Positions 32,610 through 43,174 of a stretch of 64,000 nucleotides of DNA are shown here, one piece after another. The first letter of the stretch is position 1, and each line of letters begins with the position of its first letter. The notes under the pieces are model-generated. The model worked only from the letters and a program-made list of their open reading frames with translations, searched no databases and was not told the DNA's origin. Location: NCBI GenBank assembly GCA_911728435.2, contig OU452209.1, forward strand, positions 12,320,869 to 12,384,868, written 5' to 3'. Source of the stretch: Apoderus coryli. Lineage: Eukaryota; Arthropoda; Insecta; Coleoptera; Attelabidae. The position numbers were made by a program, and so were the translations under genes.

Positions 32610-32760
32610 CCTGGGTTAAAGCGTTTAGGCGCTATCGTGGAAGAATACATACAGACACACAGACAGACAAACTTGCCTTAATCGTCTCAAACAAGTTCAA
32701 AATGGTTATATCCGTCTTTTTCTCAATTTTTTTAGCTTTTTTAGCGCGTTCACAATAATT
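32610..32760 (-). repeat. Dispersed repeat with GTGAACGCGCTAAA head, minus copy
   Basis: In reverse complement: GTGAACGCGCTAAAAAAGC, GACGGATATAACCATTTTGA, a TGTCTGTCTGTGTGTCTGTA stretch and AGCGCCTAAACGCTTTAACC. It matches 14500-14660 throughout and 31712-31780 in part. Confidence 0.75.
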
Positions 32761-33399
32761 AATAACGTCTTTTAACTAGAAAATAAAGACATTTTATAAT
32801 GCACGTACATAATATTTGATTTGACATCATTTCTCCGAAGCAAATGTCCGTACTACGCTTGGTCGCAATTAGTTTGTATAATCCTAGTTCCATTGTCATT
32901 TATTTTCAAAGGCATGCACGGCCCATCCCTGATAATATAAGATAAAAGAGTTTGATTAAACTCTAAGTTACACCGTGAATTTTCTCAAAATTAATTTTGC
33001 AAATGGAAAACAAAATATCGTTACCAAATAATGTTTTTGTTTCACAACATTGCATTGTATAAAAGCGCTCATTCCAGTAGAGTGGAATATTACCTCTATT
33101 TTAGTTACGAGTCTGCGGTAATAATAAAATAGAGTATATTTTATAGAGCTAGGGAAGAACAGTGAAATTTAAGTTAGTTTTTAGAAAAACAAACATACAA
33201 AGACATAAATAGTAGAACCAACTTTCCGTTGTTTACATTGTAAGTTGAAATGGTAAACACATATTTATCATAGATCTTAAGTTGGGAGAGGCTTCCTTTA
33301 GTTTTCTTTAGATCTTGTTCACAAGCTGTTTGGATAGAATATCGCAATGGCAATGTGCGGTTTCACACGTTTCCCCCAGGTCATTCAACAAGTCCGTAA

Positions 33400-33605
33400 G
33401 ATAAGTAAGACACAAACAAAGTTATGACAACTTTTCGATAGCACTTTTATAGTACGATTTCTCTTTGTCGTCAAAATAGGCCTCAGTTTCAGCGATTACT
33501 TCATCATTGGACTTAAATTTCTTTCAAGCAAGCTGAAAACAGGAAAAAGTCGCCGGGGACTAAATCTGGAGAATACGGTGGGTGTGTAAGAAAACAAAGA
33601 CACAC
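33400..33605 (-). pseudogene. Mariner transposase C-terminal remnant
   Basis: Minus-strand reading shows YSPDLVPGDFFLF, the conserved SPDLAP.D(Y/F)(H/F)LF block with the third catalytic Asp, then SNDEVIAETEAYFDDKE and YYKSAIEKLS. These are the conserved C-terminal segments of mauritiana/irritans-type mariners (DD34D). It has frame breaks and no upstream domains. Distinct from the DD41D elements in this window. Confidence 0.75.
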
Positions 33606-33639
33606 TGGCAATGGAATATACTTTTGGCTTACCCTGTAT

Positions 33640-34190
33640 ATGTATTTGGGTAGTTTGTGATATTTTCTCTTAGTTTTTATAGGGATATTATAAACACCTA
33701 ATGAATCTGAGAATCTAATATTTTGTGACTATTTTAAACAGACTGTTACCAAATGTTTCTAAAAGTTTTAAGTTCTTATCTATTGCGACTATTATACAAA
33801 ATCTGGAAATAATAAACTTATTATCTCTAGTGCCTTTTCCAATGTGATAAAAGAATTAGTACCTAGAAAAGGCATTTTCGTCGAAAATATAAATGCATAT
33901 ATTATATTGGAGAGGATAACCATATGTTTCAGTTACAGGGCGATCTTTCTTAATATTGTCAAGACACCTTCAAAACCTTTATATTGTTTTAAATTGTTTA
34001 AATTGACAAATTAGTTGTAAGATACAGCAATTTGCGATATTAACTACAATGTAATAAGTTAATACAAAGTAAAATTTTATTTCTATTCTCAAAAGATTTT
34101 TGAAATAATTGAAATAAAAAGCATGTTCGATGCCGACGAGATTTGGGTCCGCGATCAGCTAGGCAGTCGGTCCGCGGTCGTTGTCAAATA
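33640..34190. other. Gene-less stretch
   Basis: AT-rich without motifs, except for a GC-richer patch at about 34125-34185 that I cannot assign. Confidence 0.3.
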
Positions 34191-34490
34191 CAGGGTGTCT
34201 CCGCTTCGATAACTGTACAATTCTTGCTAGAGTCTATTGCGTGCATTTTGTTTATTATTTTTCTTTAGAATTATTAACCTATTGTTTGTATTGGCTAACT
34301 CGTATATCACAAAATGCGTGTGTTGTAGTCAACAGAGGTACAAAAAACGTCGTCATACTGGAGGGTAATGCTTTACAAAGAACATTAAAGGCGACTCGGC
34401 AATTAATCCTACAATTCTTGTTTATATACGGTGCCACAGGAGTCAAATCTGGAGACTCAGGTGACCAATTATCAACCATTAGTTGTTAAT
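34191..34490 (-). pseudogene. Mariner 3' terminal relic on the minus strand
   Basis: Starts with CAGGGTGTCTCCGCTTCG after TA, a mariner-like terminal repeat. The minus strand in front of it reads ESPDLTPVAPYI, resembling the WP.RSPDLTPLDFFLW block of DD41D-type transposases with the last Asp lost. No intact frame. The identification leans on motif plus terminus orientation and is moderate. Confidence 0.5.
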
Positions 34491-35050
34491 AATAATTTTA
34501 TTCCAAAATAGAGCTCATTGCTTTCAAAATTAATACGATCCTGTTCAACCTTTTAAAGCCGACGATGTTTCATGTTTAGCGGAAATAACATATTGATCAC
34601 TCTGTAGTGCTGTTAGAAACAATACCTCAACGTCTACACCTTACATGCTCCATTTGCTCCCCTATCGATATATTTATGTTGTATATAGTGAGGCAATTTA
34701 AAAAGTAGAACGATACTCGAATGAACAACATCTAAGACAAGAAGCAGAAAGCTTTATCTATAATTTTGATGCTTATATTTGAGCTTTTAAGGGTTTTTGA
34801 ACGAGTTTGATAAAACTGAGATTATATATTTATTCCATTTGTCCAGAGAATTTCTTCTATTCTTTTTGTTGCCGGAGGCCTTTAAATTATACACATGAAC
34901 ATTATTTAAATTTATTTATTATTTATGGATAATGTGATAAAGTAGTATCCAAAACCTGTGACACATTTGCCAATCGCTTGCCTCAGAAACGGATACCATC
35001 ATAATATGCGTTAAACAAATTATTGAAAAATTTAAGAATTGTATATAAAT
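34491..35050. other. Gene-less stretch
   Basis: No coding motif or structured repeat recognised. Confidence 0.3.
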
Positions 35051-35056
35051 TTACTC

Positions 35057-35535
35057 TATTAGGTCATTCAAAAAGGCCATAGGATAAAACATAGATGGCG
35101 TTACTAGAATTTTCTCCAAATGATTTTTATTTAGAACTCACTTTCAAACGATACGTGTATAAATTTGACAGCAATCTGGCTATTGAATCGTGAGTTATAA
35201 CATTTTGTGTGAAGGAACTTTTGTCATTAAAAAAAAATGGAAAAAAGTGAATATCAAGTTTTGATGAAAAAAAAAAATACAGTGATAACCAAACAATGGC
35301 TTGATAAAAATTAACTGAACTCTGCTCCATCGAGAAAAGAGTAGATTCCTGAATTTAAACGTGGTCGTACCAGCACAAATGATGCAGAGAGCAGTGGACG
35401 CCGAGATGAGGCTGTTATTCCAGAAAAAGCAAAACAATTCACAAATTGGTTATGAACGGTCGCAAACAGAAGGTGTACGAGCTAGCTGATATTGTAGAGA
35501 TATCAGATGGTAGTGTTTTTACCATTTTACACGGT
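35057..35535 (+). pseudogene. Cecropia/mauritiana-type mariner N-terminal relic
   Basis: Begins with a terminal-repeat-like TTAGGTCATTCAAAAAGGCC. The coding remnant from 35237 reads MEKSEYQVLMKK, TVITKQWLDKN, RGRTSTN-like and then, in frame, GRKQKVYELADIVEISDGSV plus FTILHGHL. This is the paired helix-turn-helix region of classical mariners (WLDKCY..., RELAD.V.ISDGSV..IL). Several stops and shifts. The catalytic domain is absent because a second transposon remnant follows at 35541. Confidence 0.78.
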
Positions 35536-35540
35536 CATTT

Positions 35541-36060
35541 GTGTATAACTCTAATGCTAGTTTAGCCGCTAGGCGGTACGCAGAAAAACTCCCTAATCGA
35601 ATTCATCCAAGACGAAGGTATTTTTTAAATTTAGTTAGGCGACTAAGGCACAGTGGAAGTTTTAGGGAAGACCGTAAAGGGAACTGCGGTCGACCCCTTC
35701 TAATTCAACCGGAAAAGGAGGAGAGTATTTTAACAAGCATCGAGGAGACACCAAATATTAGTACCAGAGTTCTTGCCCGACAGACTGAAAATATTGAGGA
35801 ATCTGAAGTACACCAGATTTTAAAAAGACAGCAGCTTTACCCCTACCACATTCAAGAAGTACAATCTCTGCTGCCTCAAGACCTTGACCTGAGATCTAGG
35901 CTATGTAGGTGGATATGCGCAATGCCGTAGTAGAGACACATCATCAAGTAAACTTTAAAGTCAACGTGTGGGTTGGTGTTGTGGATAATTTCTTTTTGGG
36001 TCCTGTAATTTTACCAGGGAGTTTGACTGGTGATTCATTTTTAGCATTTCTTCAAATCAT
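35541..36060 (+). pseudogene. DD41D-type mariner transposase, truncated
   Basis: The open frame to 35930 shows AARRYAEKLPNRIHPRRRYF, the conserved A.r.Y.erfPnR.hP block, then RKGNCGRPLL, TPNISTRVLARQTENI and QILKRQQLYPYHIQEVQ (second DNA-binding module). After a break, VNVWVGVVDNFFLGPVILPG and SFLAFLQ represent the centre of the catalytic domain. The region with the second and third catalytic Asp is missing. A CACCCTG terminus beside TA at 36267-36275 is its probable right end. Confidence 0.8.
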
Positions 36061-36274
36061 ACTAATTAATATACACACAACACACTAAGTTTGAATCTAA
36101 TATCTCAATAAATACTAGAATTATTTAAAAATATTGGTTTTAAATTTTCAACTTTGACGCTCTGTATATCGAACATGGAGGGTTAAAATGAAAAATTACA
36201 TCTTAAAACTCATATTATTTTTGCTCACGGAATCTGTGGTTAACGGATTGACCTCCTTTTTCCGGACACCCTGT

Positions 36275-37367
36275 ATGAAATTTATATACTCCATTCGTTA
36301 TATAAGATACAAAAGGCAGAACGAAATACAGATTGAGACTGTTTAACTAGTCGGTTTTGTATCAGCAAGTGAAACCGTCGCGTCTTTGTGCCACGTATAT
36401 ATATATATTATCTCTTTAAGTTTAAATATAGCTTTTCGGTACATAACTTCCTTAATAACAGCAAATGGGCCGAACAGTTAGATGCAGTGATTTACACCCT
36501 GGCTCTGCATTAGAACAATCTCTCTGTCTCGAGCTGGCATTTCCTTCCCGATAGTGAAGCAAAATGTATGAAAATATATTGTATTAAAAGCGAAAGAAAA
36601 ATAAAAGGAAACAGTTTCTACTCCAACTCTAAATTTAATGAAAATTATAAAAGGAATTTGTGTGTATAATACCAGATCGCTTCCTTAACAATTTAACATT
36701 GTTAACCTAGCCATGACATGTTTTCCATTGTATATAAGATGTTCCAGAACATGTGTCAATCTCCTGGATGTGAATAGAATACTACCAAATATCAGGGGCT
36801 TTAGATACGAATCTTTTGAGAAAACGCTCTGTCCGATTTATATCCCTCAAACCATGAAGGCTGACCTTCTTCAGATTTTTTTTCACTGAGTGATGGAATT
36901 TTATAGAAATTTGTAAATAAACTCAACTTTTTTATACTCTATTAGTTTTTGAGGAAGTTTATTGTAAAAAACGAATTATTATATTACATTTTCCATATTA
37001 AACAATAGTATAAATATATTTTGAAATATAAAACGAAATAGTTTATTGTGGAAAAATAATAGTCACACACATATACAATGTTTTAACCATTGGATCAACT
37101 CTTCTTGTTCTAGATGCTAGAATACTAGAAAAAACATACAAAGATTCAACTTTTTTGAATGACACAGTAAACATTTCCAATAATCCGGAAAGAAAGTTAA
37201 AGGTGTTCAACGTAATCCTCCATTGCACAAATTATGTTTAATAAATTGCATCCCACACCATCCACTGTATTAACGAAAACAAACTAATTTCGCAACCGCG
37301 ACCTTGGACTGTCTAACAAAAAAACTCACTAAAGATGCGCTAAAAAATACGAATTATTCCATATTTT
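36275..37367. other. Gene-less AT-rich stretch
   Basis: A short (TA)n run occurs at about 36398-36410. No coding signature or repeat family recognised. Confidence 0.3.
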
Positions 37368-37505
37368 ATGTACGGTGAGGATTGGAACCTGAAGATAACT
37401 CTTTCAAATTTAGCAGATAAATTTCAGTTATCTAAAGGCAAATTTTGACATCTATGTCAGCTTGATTGCGAAAAAAAAACAATTATCGTTCCACACCTAT
37501 TGACC
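37368..37505 (+). repeat. Dispersed repeat with GTACGGTGAGGATT head, second copy
   Basis: Same word order and orientation as 18060-18230: GTACGGTGAGGATT, AACCTGAAGATA, GGCAAATTTTGACATC, GTCAGCTTGATTGC. Confidence 0.7.
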
Positions 37506-38506
37506 AACACTGTATATTATCTGCAGTGCTTTTGTAGTTCACACCGCATCATGTAAGGAAGTTGTTCGAGTAAGTAGGTCTCTTGTATCGATTTAACAAT
37601 AAAAAATCCAGTGCGTAGCAGCTGAGGACCTGTGGAGATTAAATATTTTATGGGGTGTTGAAACATTAAAATTTCGAACACTATAATACATGTGGGTAAA
37701 AGATAGGAATATATGTACCTATATGGCTGAATTTTACATTATGCGCCTTTGCTTTTGGTGGAGGTGTGGTTATGGTTATACAAAATTAAGGCAGGAGAAA
37801 ATGCTACATGTCACATACCTAACACGTGAAGTCGTTATAGTCTCAATTGAAATTGTAAAAAAGCTTTCGGCGGCATAAATCTATCAGTTTGGCATGGGCG
37901 TATCATTATTTTTTTAGCGAAAATAAAAGCAAAATTATATAAACATATATTTGGTGTTTGAATAATTTCATCATTGAGTTATGCAAATGTGGTCTATTGC
38001 ATCTTCTTCATTGAAATTAAATGATTTTATTGTATCAAGTAATTCTGTGTCGACTTTGTTTTAGGAATACCTAATGGTTTCTCTGTCATAAAATTAATAA
38101 TATCTTGTAAAAGGATGTGTTTGGCGACATCTAGTTTTCGTTGGTAGTACGCCGAGTGAACAACAGTTCCTATATCGGCTGCCTGGGAGGTCACTGATCC
38201 CATAAAGCACAACTACTAACACATAGACGCATCGATACTCCCTTAAGCGGGACCGCCTATATTTGAAATGGGCTTGTTTAACCAAACAAGTAGAAAGTAC
38301 AGTGGTTGATAGACAAACTCTCGGAATATAAGTCTTGTTTTGTTAAGCCCATTTCTAATAATATCTTGTTTCCTGGTATTAGTATTAAGAATTTTAATGG
38401 ACAATCTGGAATGATAAGGTGCGTTGTACATAGCAATGATAGAATTACTCAGAATGTTTGATAGTTGACCCAAAGAATACTTTGTCTTTTGAAACATCTG
38501 AATGAG
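37506..38506. other. Gene-less stretch
   Basis: Only short open frames without recognisable motif. A minus-strand frame at 38243-38497 could be remote LINE coding sequence but has no diagnostic block. Confidence 0.3.
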
Positions 38507-39028
38507 AAAAATTCAAACATAATTTTTCTTTGGACCTCGGGTTATGCGGGAATCCCTGGAAATGAAAAAGTAGATAAAATTGCTAAAGATGCTACTGAAA
38601 AGAATGAAATAGATGTCTACTACAACAAATCCAGTGATGTTTGAGCATTTTTACAAAATAAACGAGAAATGGCAGACTGATTGGAATGAAAAACATACAA
38701 AATTGAAAAAAATTAAGCCGATAGTCACAACATCCTACTTACCTTTGCACCTGCCTAGGGAATGTATGGTAAAATTGCATATAGGCTGCGGATAGGACAC
38801 ACGGCAATTACCCACCAGTATCTATTGAGTAGAGATGATGCAACCATATGTAGAGAATGTAATGTTGCATTGAGTGTTGAACACATAATCGTTGATTGTC
38901 CTCTTTATTTACAAGAAAGAAACACTCATAACATTAAAAACAATCGTAGAGGAAACCTAATAGAAAAGAGAAATATACTTAATACAGTTCAATTTTTAAA
39001 GGCGATAAATATATATAACAAAATTTAG
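38507..39028 (+). pseudogene. LINE RNase H and C-terminal tail relic
   Basis: Begins with FLWTSGYAGIPGNEKVDKIA, which resembles the W.psH.GI.GNE.AD..A block at the end of LINE RNase H domains; the usual His is replaced by Y-A. After frame breaks it continues with IGHTAITHQYLLSRDDATIC and CRECNVALSVEHIIVDCPLY, the CxxC...H...C tail of I/R1-type LINEs. The last frame ends at 39028. No RT part is preserved. Confidence 0.78.
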
Positions 39029-39224
39029 GACTATGAATAGATATGTGGATCTAATGATCATGAAGTTGTTCATCTTCATGATAATCTGCAGACTATTCGC
39101 TTATATTTTTAGCATAGAGGGTGAGTCACGAGGAACTGTACATACTTCTACCATAAGTAGAGGCACATTAGGGGATCATCAAATTACCATTAAAAACTGT
39201 CTCCTTATTTTCATTATTAATATA

Positions 39225-39729
39225 CAGGGTGAATTATGGATATTCACCAAAACAATGTTTCGTCATATCTTTTCAATGATTAAGTCAATTTATCTAATTT
39301 TTTTATAAAAGTGTGTATTGGTACCAGGCAACTAACTGACATATTCAGAATTGAGAAAATCCAGGTCCGTCTTCAAGAAAACTTGTGGGACTGCTTCATA
39401 TTCAACACTTCACCCTGTATATGATTTTTGAGAAATCTGATATAATTTTTTCAGAGAGCATAAATAGACAGTTAGACCTGGGTATTTGAATTTTTTGTTA
39501 CACTCACCTCACATTTCCAATTAAAGATTCATTTTAGAGCCAAATTGAAAATTGGCAATAATGAAGTATGTTACTGTATAATAATGTTTAGTTATTAAAA
39601 AGAAATCTTCAAAATAGACAGAAACGACACACACTGTGCTACAGTATGGTAAATACCATAATTTAAATTGATTTACAGGGCCGCATTTAAAAATGTGGCA
39701 TATCTGGTTCATCCCAATAATTCACCCTG
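39225..39729. mobile_element. 505-bp mariner-type MITE
   Basis: Ends CAGGGTGAATTATGG (left) and, in reverse complement, CAGGGTGAATTATTGG (right), each next to TA (39223-39224 and 39730-39731). No coding capacity. Another CACCCTGTATAT terminus occurs inside near 39410, hinting at nesting. Confidence 0.75.
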
Positions 39730-39917
39730 TAGGTAACTTTTTCCCACGTAATAGACAGAAAACAGATAAAAAATGTTTGTAATAACCTAGTTTTCTTATT
39801 TGTTTGAGGAAAACTCATGTGTCTAATTATTTTAATCGAAATGAAATGAACAAGTCAGGGAAATGTTTATTCATAAATTAAGAAATAAAATAAAAAACAA
39901 TAACCAAACAATAAAAC

Positions 39918-39930
39918 AGTTTTAACAATG
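39918..39930 (+). repeat. Left target-site duplication of the ribozyme array
   Basis: AGTTTTAACAATG, repeated exactly at 41605-41617. The last four bases also match the unit consensus, so the duplication could be counted as 9-13 bp on this side. Confidence 0.8.
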
Positions 39931-40037
39931 AAAATAATTTTGTGGCAAAGCGGACTAAAATGTTGGTTTTACCTACACAAGGAATTTTGTTTAATTTAGC
40001 AGGGCCCCAGTCTAATTCAATAGAACCAGACCGAGGC

Positions 40038-40111
40038 ATGGGTCGACAGATACTGACGAATTCGTTTCGCTCTTGTTATGAGCTCGTCAGAGTACCATAG
40101 TCGTTGCCCAT
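40038..40111 (-). ncRNA. Hammerhead ribozyme, type I, unit 1
   Basis: Identical in reverse complement to the copy at 41376-41449, where the fold is described. Core CTGACGA, stem II GCTC/GAGC, GAAA, and stem III closing ACG/CGT before the C at the cleavage site. 524 bp from the next copy. Confidence 0.92.
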
Positions 40112-40561
40112 CACAAATATCGGCCTGCATTTAAGCACAATAGGATACACAACAGTAGACACATGTAAACACATATCATCTACATGTACATAGTAATGCA
40201 TATCCTATACCATGCAGAGGCCGAACAAACTCAATGTATAGGTAAAACCAGTCGTATAAATAGAGATAAATATAAATAAAAATAGTATGAACACAAAACG
40301 CTAGCAGGAGACCATTTTATCCTTCTGCCAGCATCTCCCAAATATTTGGGTTTCAGCAATGCTCGGACGGTGGTCTCCAAGCGTTCTGCCGTCGATGTTT
40401 AATGCCAAATAATGAAAAATGAAAAGGATTTCATGTCCGTAAATATAATAAATGAAAATAATTTTGTGGCAAAGCGGACTAAAATGTTGGTTTTACCTAC
40501 ACAAGGAATTTTGTTTAATTTAGCAGGGCCCCAGTCTAATTCAATAGAACCAGACCGAGGC

Positions 40562-40635
40562 ATGGGTCGACAGATACTGACGAATTCGTTTCGCTCTTGT
40601 TATGAGCTCGTCAGAGTACCATAGTCGTTGCCCAT
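40562..40635 (-). ncRNA. Hammerhead ribozyme, type I, unit 2
   Basis: Second minus-strand copy, identical over 74 nt to unit 1 at a spacing of exactly 524 bp. A transcript spanning both would release a 524-nt monomer. Confidence 0.92.
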
Positions 40636-40972
40636 CACAAATATCGGCCTGCATTTAAGCACAATAGGATACACAACAGTAGACACATGTAAACACATAT
40701 CATCTACATGTACATAGTAATGCATATCCTATACCATGCAGAGGCCGAACAAACTCAATGTATAGGTAAAACCAGTCGTATAAATAGAGATAAATATAAA
40801 TAAAAATAGTATGAACACAAAACGCTAGCAGGAGACCATTTTATCCTTCTGCCAGCATCTCCCAAATATTTGGGTTTCAGCAATGCTCGGACGGTGGTCT
40901 CCAAGCGTTCTGCCGTCGATGTTTAATGCCAAATAATGAAAAATTAAAAGGATTTCATGTCCGTAAATTCCT

Positions 40973-41604
40973 ACAAAATTCCTTGTGTAGGTAAAACCAA
41001 CATTTTAGTCCGCTTTGCCACAAAATTATTTTCATTTATTATATTTACGGACATGAAATCCTTTTAATTTTTCATTATTTGGCATTAAACATCGACGGCA
41101 GAACGCTTGGAGACCACCGTCCGAGCATTGCTGAAACCCAAATATTTGGGAGATGCTGGCAGAAGGATAAAATGGTCTCCTGCTAGCGTTTTGTGTTCAT
41201 ACTATTTTTATTTATATTTATCTCTATTTATACGACTGGTTTTACCTATACATTGAGTTTGTTCGGCCTCTGCATGGTATAGGATATGCATTACTATGTA
41301 CATGTAGATGATATGTGTTTACATGTGTCTACTGTTGTGTATCCTATTGTGCTTAAATGCAGGCCGATATTTGTGATGGGCAACGACTATGGTACTCTGA
41401 CGAGCTCATAACAAGAGCGAAACGAATTCGTCAGTATCTGTCGACCCATGCCTCGGTCTGGTTCTATTGAATTAGACTGGGGCCCTGCTAAATTAAACAA
41501 AATTCCTTGTGTAGGTAAAACCAACATTTTAGTCCGCTTTGCCACAAAATTATTTTCATTTATTATATTTACGGACATGAAATCCTTTTAATTTTTCATT
41601 ATTT
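40973..41604 (+). repeat. Inverted portion of the ribozyme array
   Basis: About 632 bp forming a near-perfect palindrome with the preceding copy, separated by only about 4 bp (TCCT at 40969-40972). It contains one full unit plus a partial one in the opposite direction. Confidence 0.9.
41376..41449 (+). ncRNA. Hammerhead ribozyme, type I, inverted unit
   Basis: 74-nt self-cleaving RNA motif. Stem I: GGTACT (just before the core) pairs with AGTATC (one G-U pair), extended by CGAC/GTCG and ATGGG/CCCAT across small internal loops (TAT/T and CAA/A). Core CTGACGA at 41397-41403. Stem II GCTC/GAGC with a 7-nt loop ATAACAA. GAAA at 41419-41422. Stem III ACG/CGT with AATT loop. The cleavage triplet is GTC, so cutting is predicted after 41432. 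All invariant nucleotides are present, and the internal loop in stem I facing the stem II loop is where tertiary contacts form in active natural hammerheads. Confidence 0.93.
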
Positions 41605-41617
41605 AGTTTTAACAATG
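41605..41617 (+). repeat. Right target-site duplication of the ribozyme array
   Basis: AGTTTTAACAATG immediately after the array, matching 39918-39930. Confidence 0.8.
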
Positions 41618-43174
41618 TGGAACAAAGTAAAAAACAATTTATCAAACATTACGACTTACTTATAATTAGAAAGACTCCTTTTCTTTTGCACAGTCGTATT
41701 ATTTTGAATGGGCCAAATGCGCTTAAATTTTTTTCGAATAACTCAGTTTTTTCGCTATGTAGAGGCTTATTTCTATGAAGACTGTGCCCTAAGGTTAAAA
41801 ATGGCAAAAAACCACTCGCAATAAGTCTTAAAAAAATATTTCCCAACAACGATTTCTCAAAGCTATATTATGTACTTCATAATTCGCACTTCTTCATAAG
41901 GACGACAAAGTAGTGGACACTTAATTTGGATATCCCTGTATTTACACATTTTTTTGAAGTTTTTGGAAAAGTACAGTACAATTATATAAAAACACAATTA
42001 AGTTTCAGTGACAATCAATTTATATTTATAAATGTATGTTCTGACTAGATAATAATGAATATTTTTTTAATATTTGGTTTGTAGTAAAGACAATTTATTT
42101 TATGCTGTCTTTCTGTAATTTATGTTAAACAACGACATAGAGAACGAGCCATTTAACAATTTATAACTACAAATTAATTCTTAACGCCAATGTTCACAAA
42201 ACGTATAAATTCCTTTGAGGCTCTAACGCTCAGATTAATCCCAAAATAACACTCTGCGAAAGCTTTCTTCCTTGTTTTGTACTGTTTCATTTTCATTACA
42301 TCAAAGCGGGGTTCAACAGCAAAACAAAAACAACAAAACTTAACGAGATACATTGCTGATTGGCCGACAGCAATTTGAGTTAACAGTCGGTAGAAATAAA
42401 AAGTTTTTTCGCACACCATTTCTTTGTAAGTGATTATTCGGATTGGAGAAGCCTGATTCTGTTCGTTAAAATCTAATTTCTGTATCATTTTATTAGAGAA
42501 GTATCGATAAAGGCTTGGGCATTTAATCTGTAAAAAGATTTTTTATTGTTCTTGGTTCGCGTACAATTAATTGTTACAGGAATTTTAATTTCATGAACTA
42601 AATATCTTATTTTTATTTAGTTGAACTTAATCAGTTTCGTCCCATATCAAGGGGATTGTCAGAATATATTGAATTGTCCCTCTAAGTAAGTTATGTGAAT
42701 CATGTCAAAAACATTTTTAATGTATATTTTCGTTGTTTTTTCCAAAATAGATCCGCCATGAAATCTAATTTGTCTGAGATTGTAATTCCAAACTAACTGT
42801 TCCCATTTTGGTTTATTTCTCAAAGGCTTTTGCATGACAACACACAGATTAATGGGATGGATTGGGCTTTTTTGGTTTGATGTGCTCTAAGATGCCTTCC
42901 GCAATACATGCCCTAATTTTTGTATGTCCCCGATCAGTGGGTAGGTATAGTTCCTATCAACAATCGCAGTCTAATGATTACCGGCCCCCACCTCCTTTCT
43001 TACCATCCCATGGATTGGGCTTTGCAACCTTTGATTAAACTTGTTTTATAATTATCTTGATGAGAAAATGCAAGATATTAGTTATGGAAATAGAGTCTTC
43101 ACTTATTTGGTGATTGATAGGGGAGTCCACAAGGTTCTATAATATTTGAGACACCTTTGTTTACAGAAAGTATT
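41618..43174. other. Gene-less stretch
   Basis: No recognisable coding or repeat content. A minus-strand frame at 42174-42488 has no family signature. Confidence 0.3.

Larger units (their letters stand above)
32262..33636 (-). mobile_element. Internally deleted mariner relic
   Basis: The ends read CAGGGTGAGTCTAGC (32262) and, in reverse complement, CAGGGTAAGCCAAAA (33636), each beside TA. The 1375-bp span is mariner-sized. Just inside the right end on the minus strand is a transposase C-terminal remnant, implying that most of the gene was deleted. A GTGAACGCGCTAAA-family repeat (32610-32760) lies inside. Confidence 0.55.
39931..41604. mobile_element. Retrozyme-like element: 524-bp units with hammerhead ribozymes, internal inversion
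   Basis: 1674-bp insertion flanked by one 13-bp target duplication. 39931-40968 is about two head-to-tail copies of a 524-bp unit (the GAAAATAATTTTGTGGC word recurs 524 bp apart). At 40969-40972 the direction flips, and 40973-41604 is about 1.2 units in reverse complement, again with a 524-bp period. Copies are almost identical. No protein is encoded. Each full unit holds a complete type I hammerhead ribozyme, so transcripts in the ribozyme sense should cut into 524-nt monomers. Tandem units, a hammerhead and no ORF describe retrozymes/hammerhead satellites known from plants and animals. Confidence 0.88.

Noticed and set aside
40412..41578. Two near-identical open frames (40412-40624 plus, 41387-41578 minus) with the same protein
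   Set aside because: They are the same repeat unit read in both orientations, running through a hammerhead ribozyme. The frame has no family signature and arises because the unit is duplicated and inverted.
39931..41604. Interpretation as a simple tandem satellite or an assembly error
   Set aside because: The exact 13-bp duplication on both outer edges and the shared 524-bp period in both orientations favour one insertion. Long-read confirmation would settle it.
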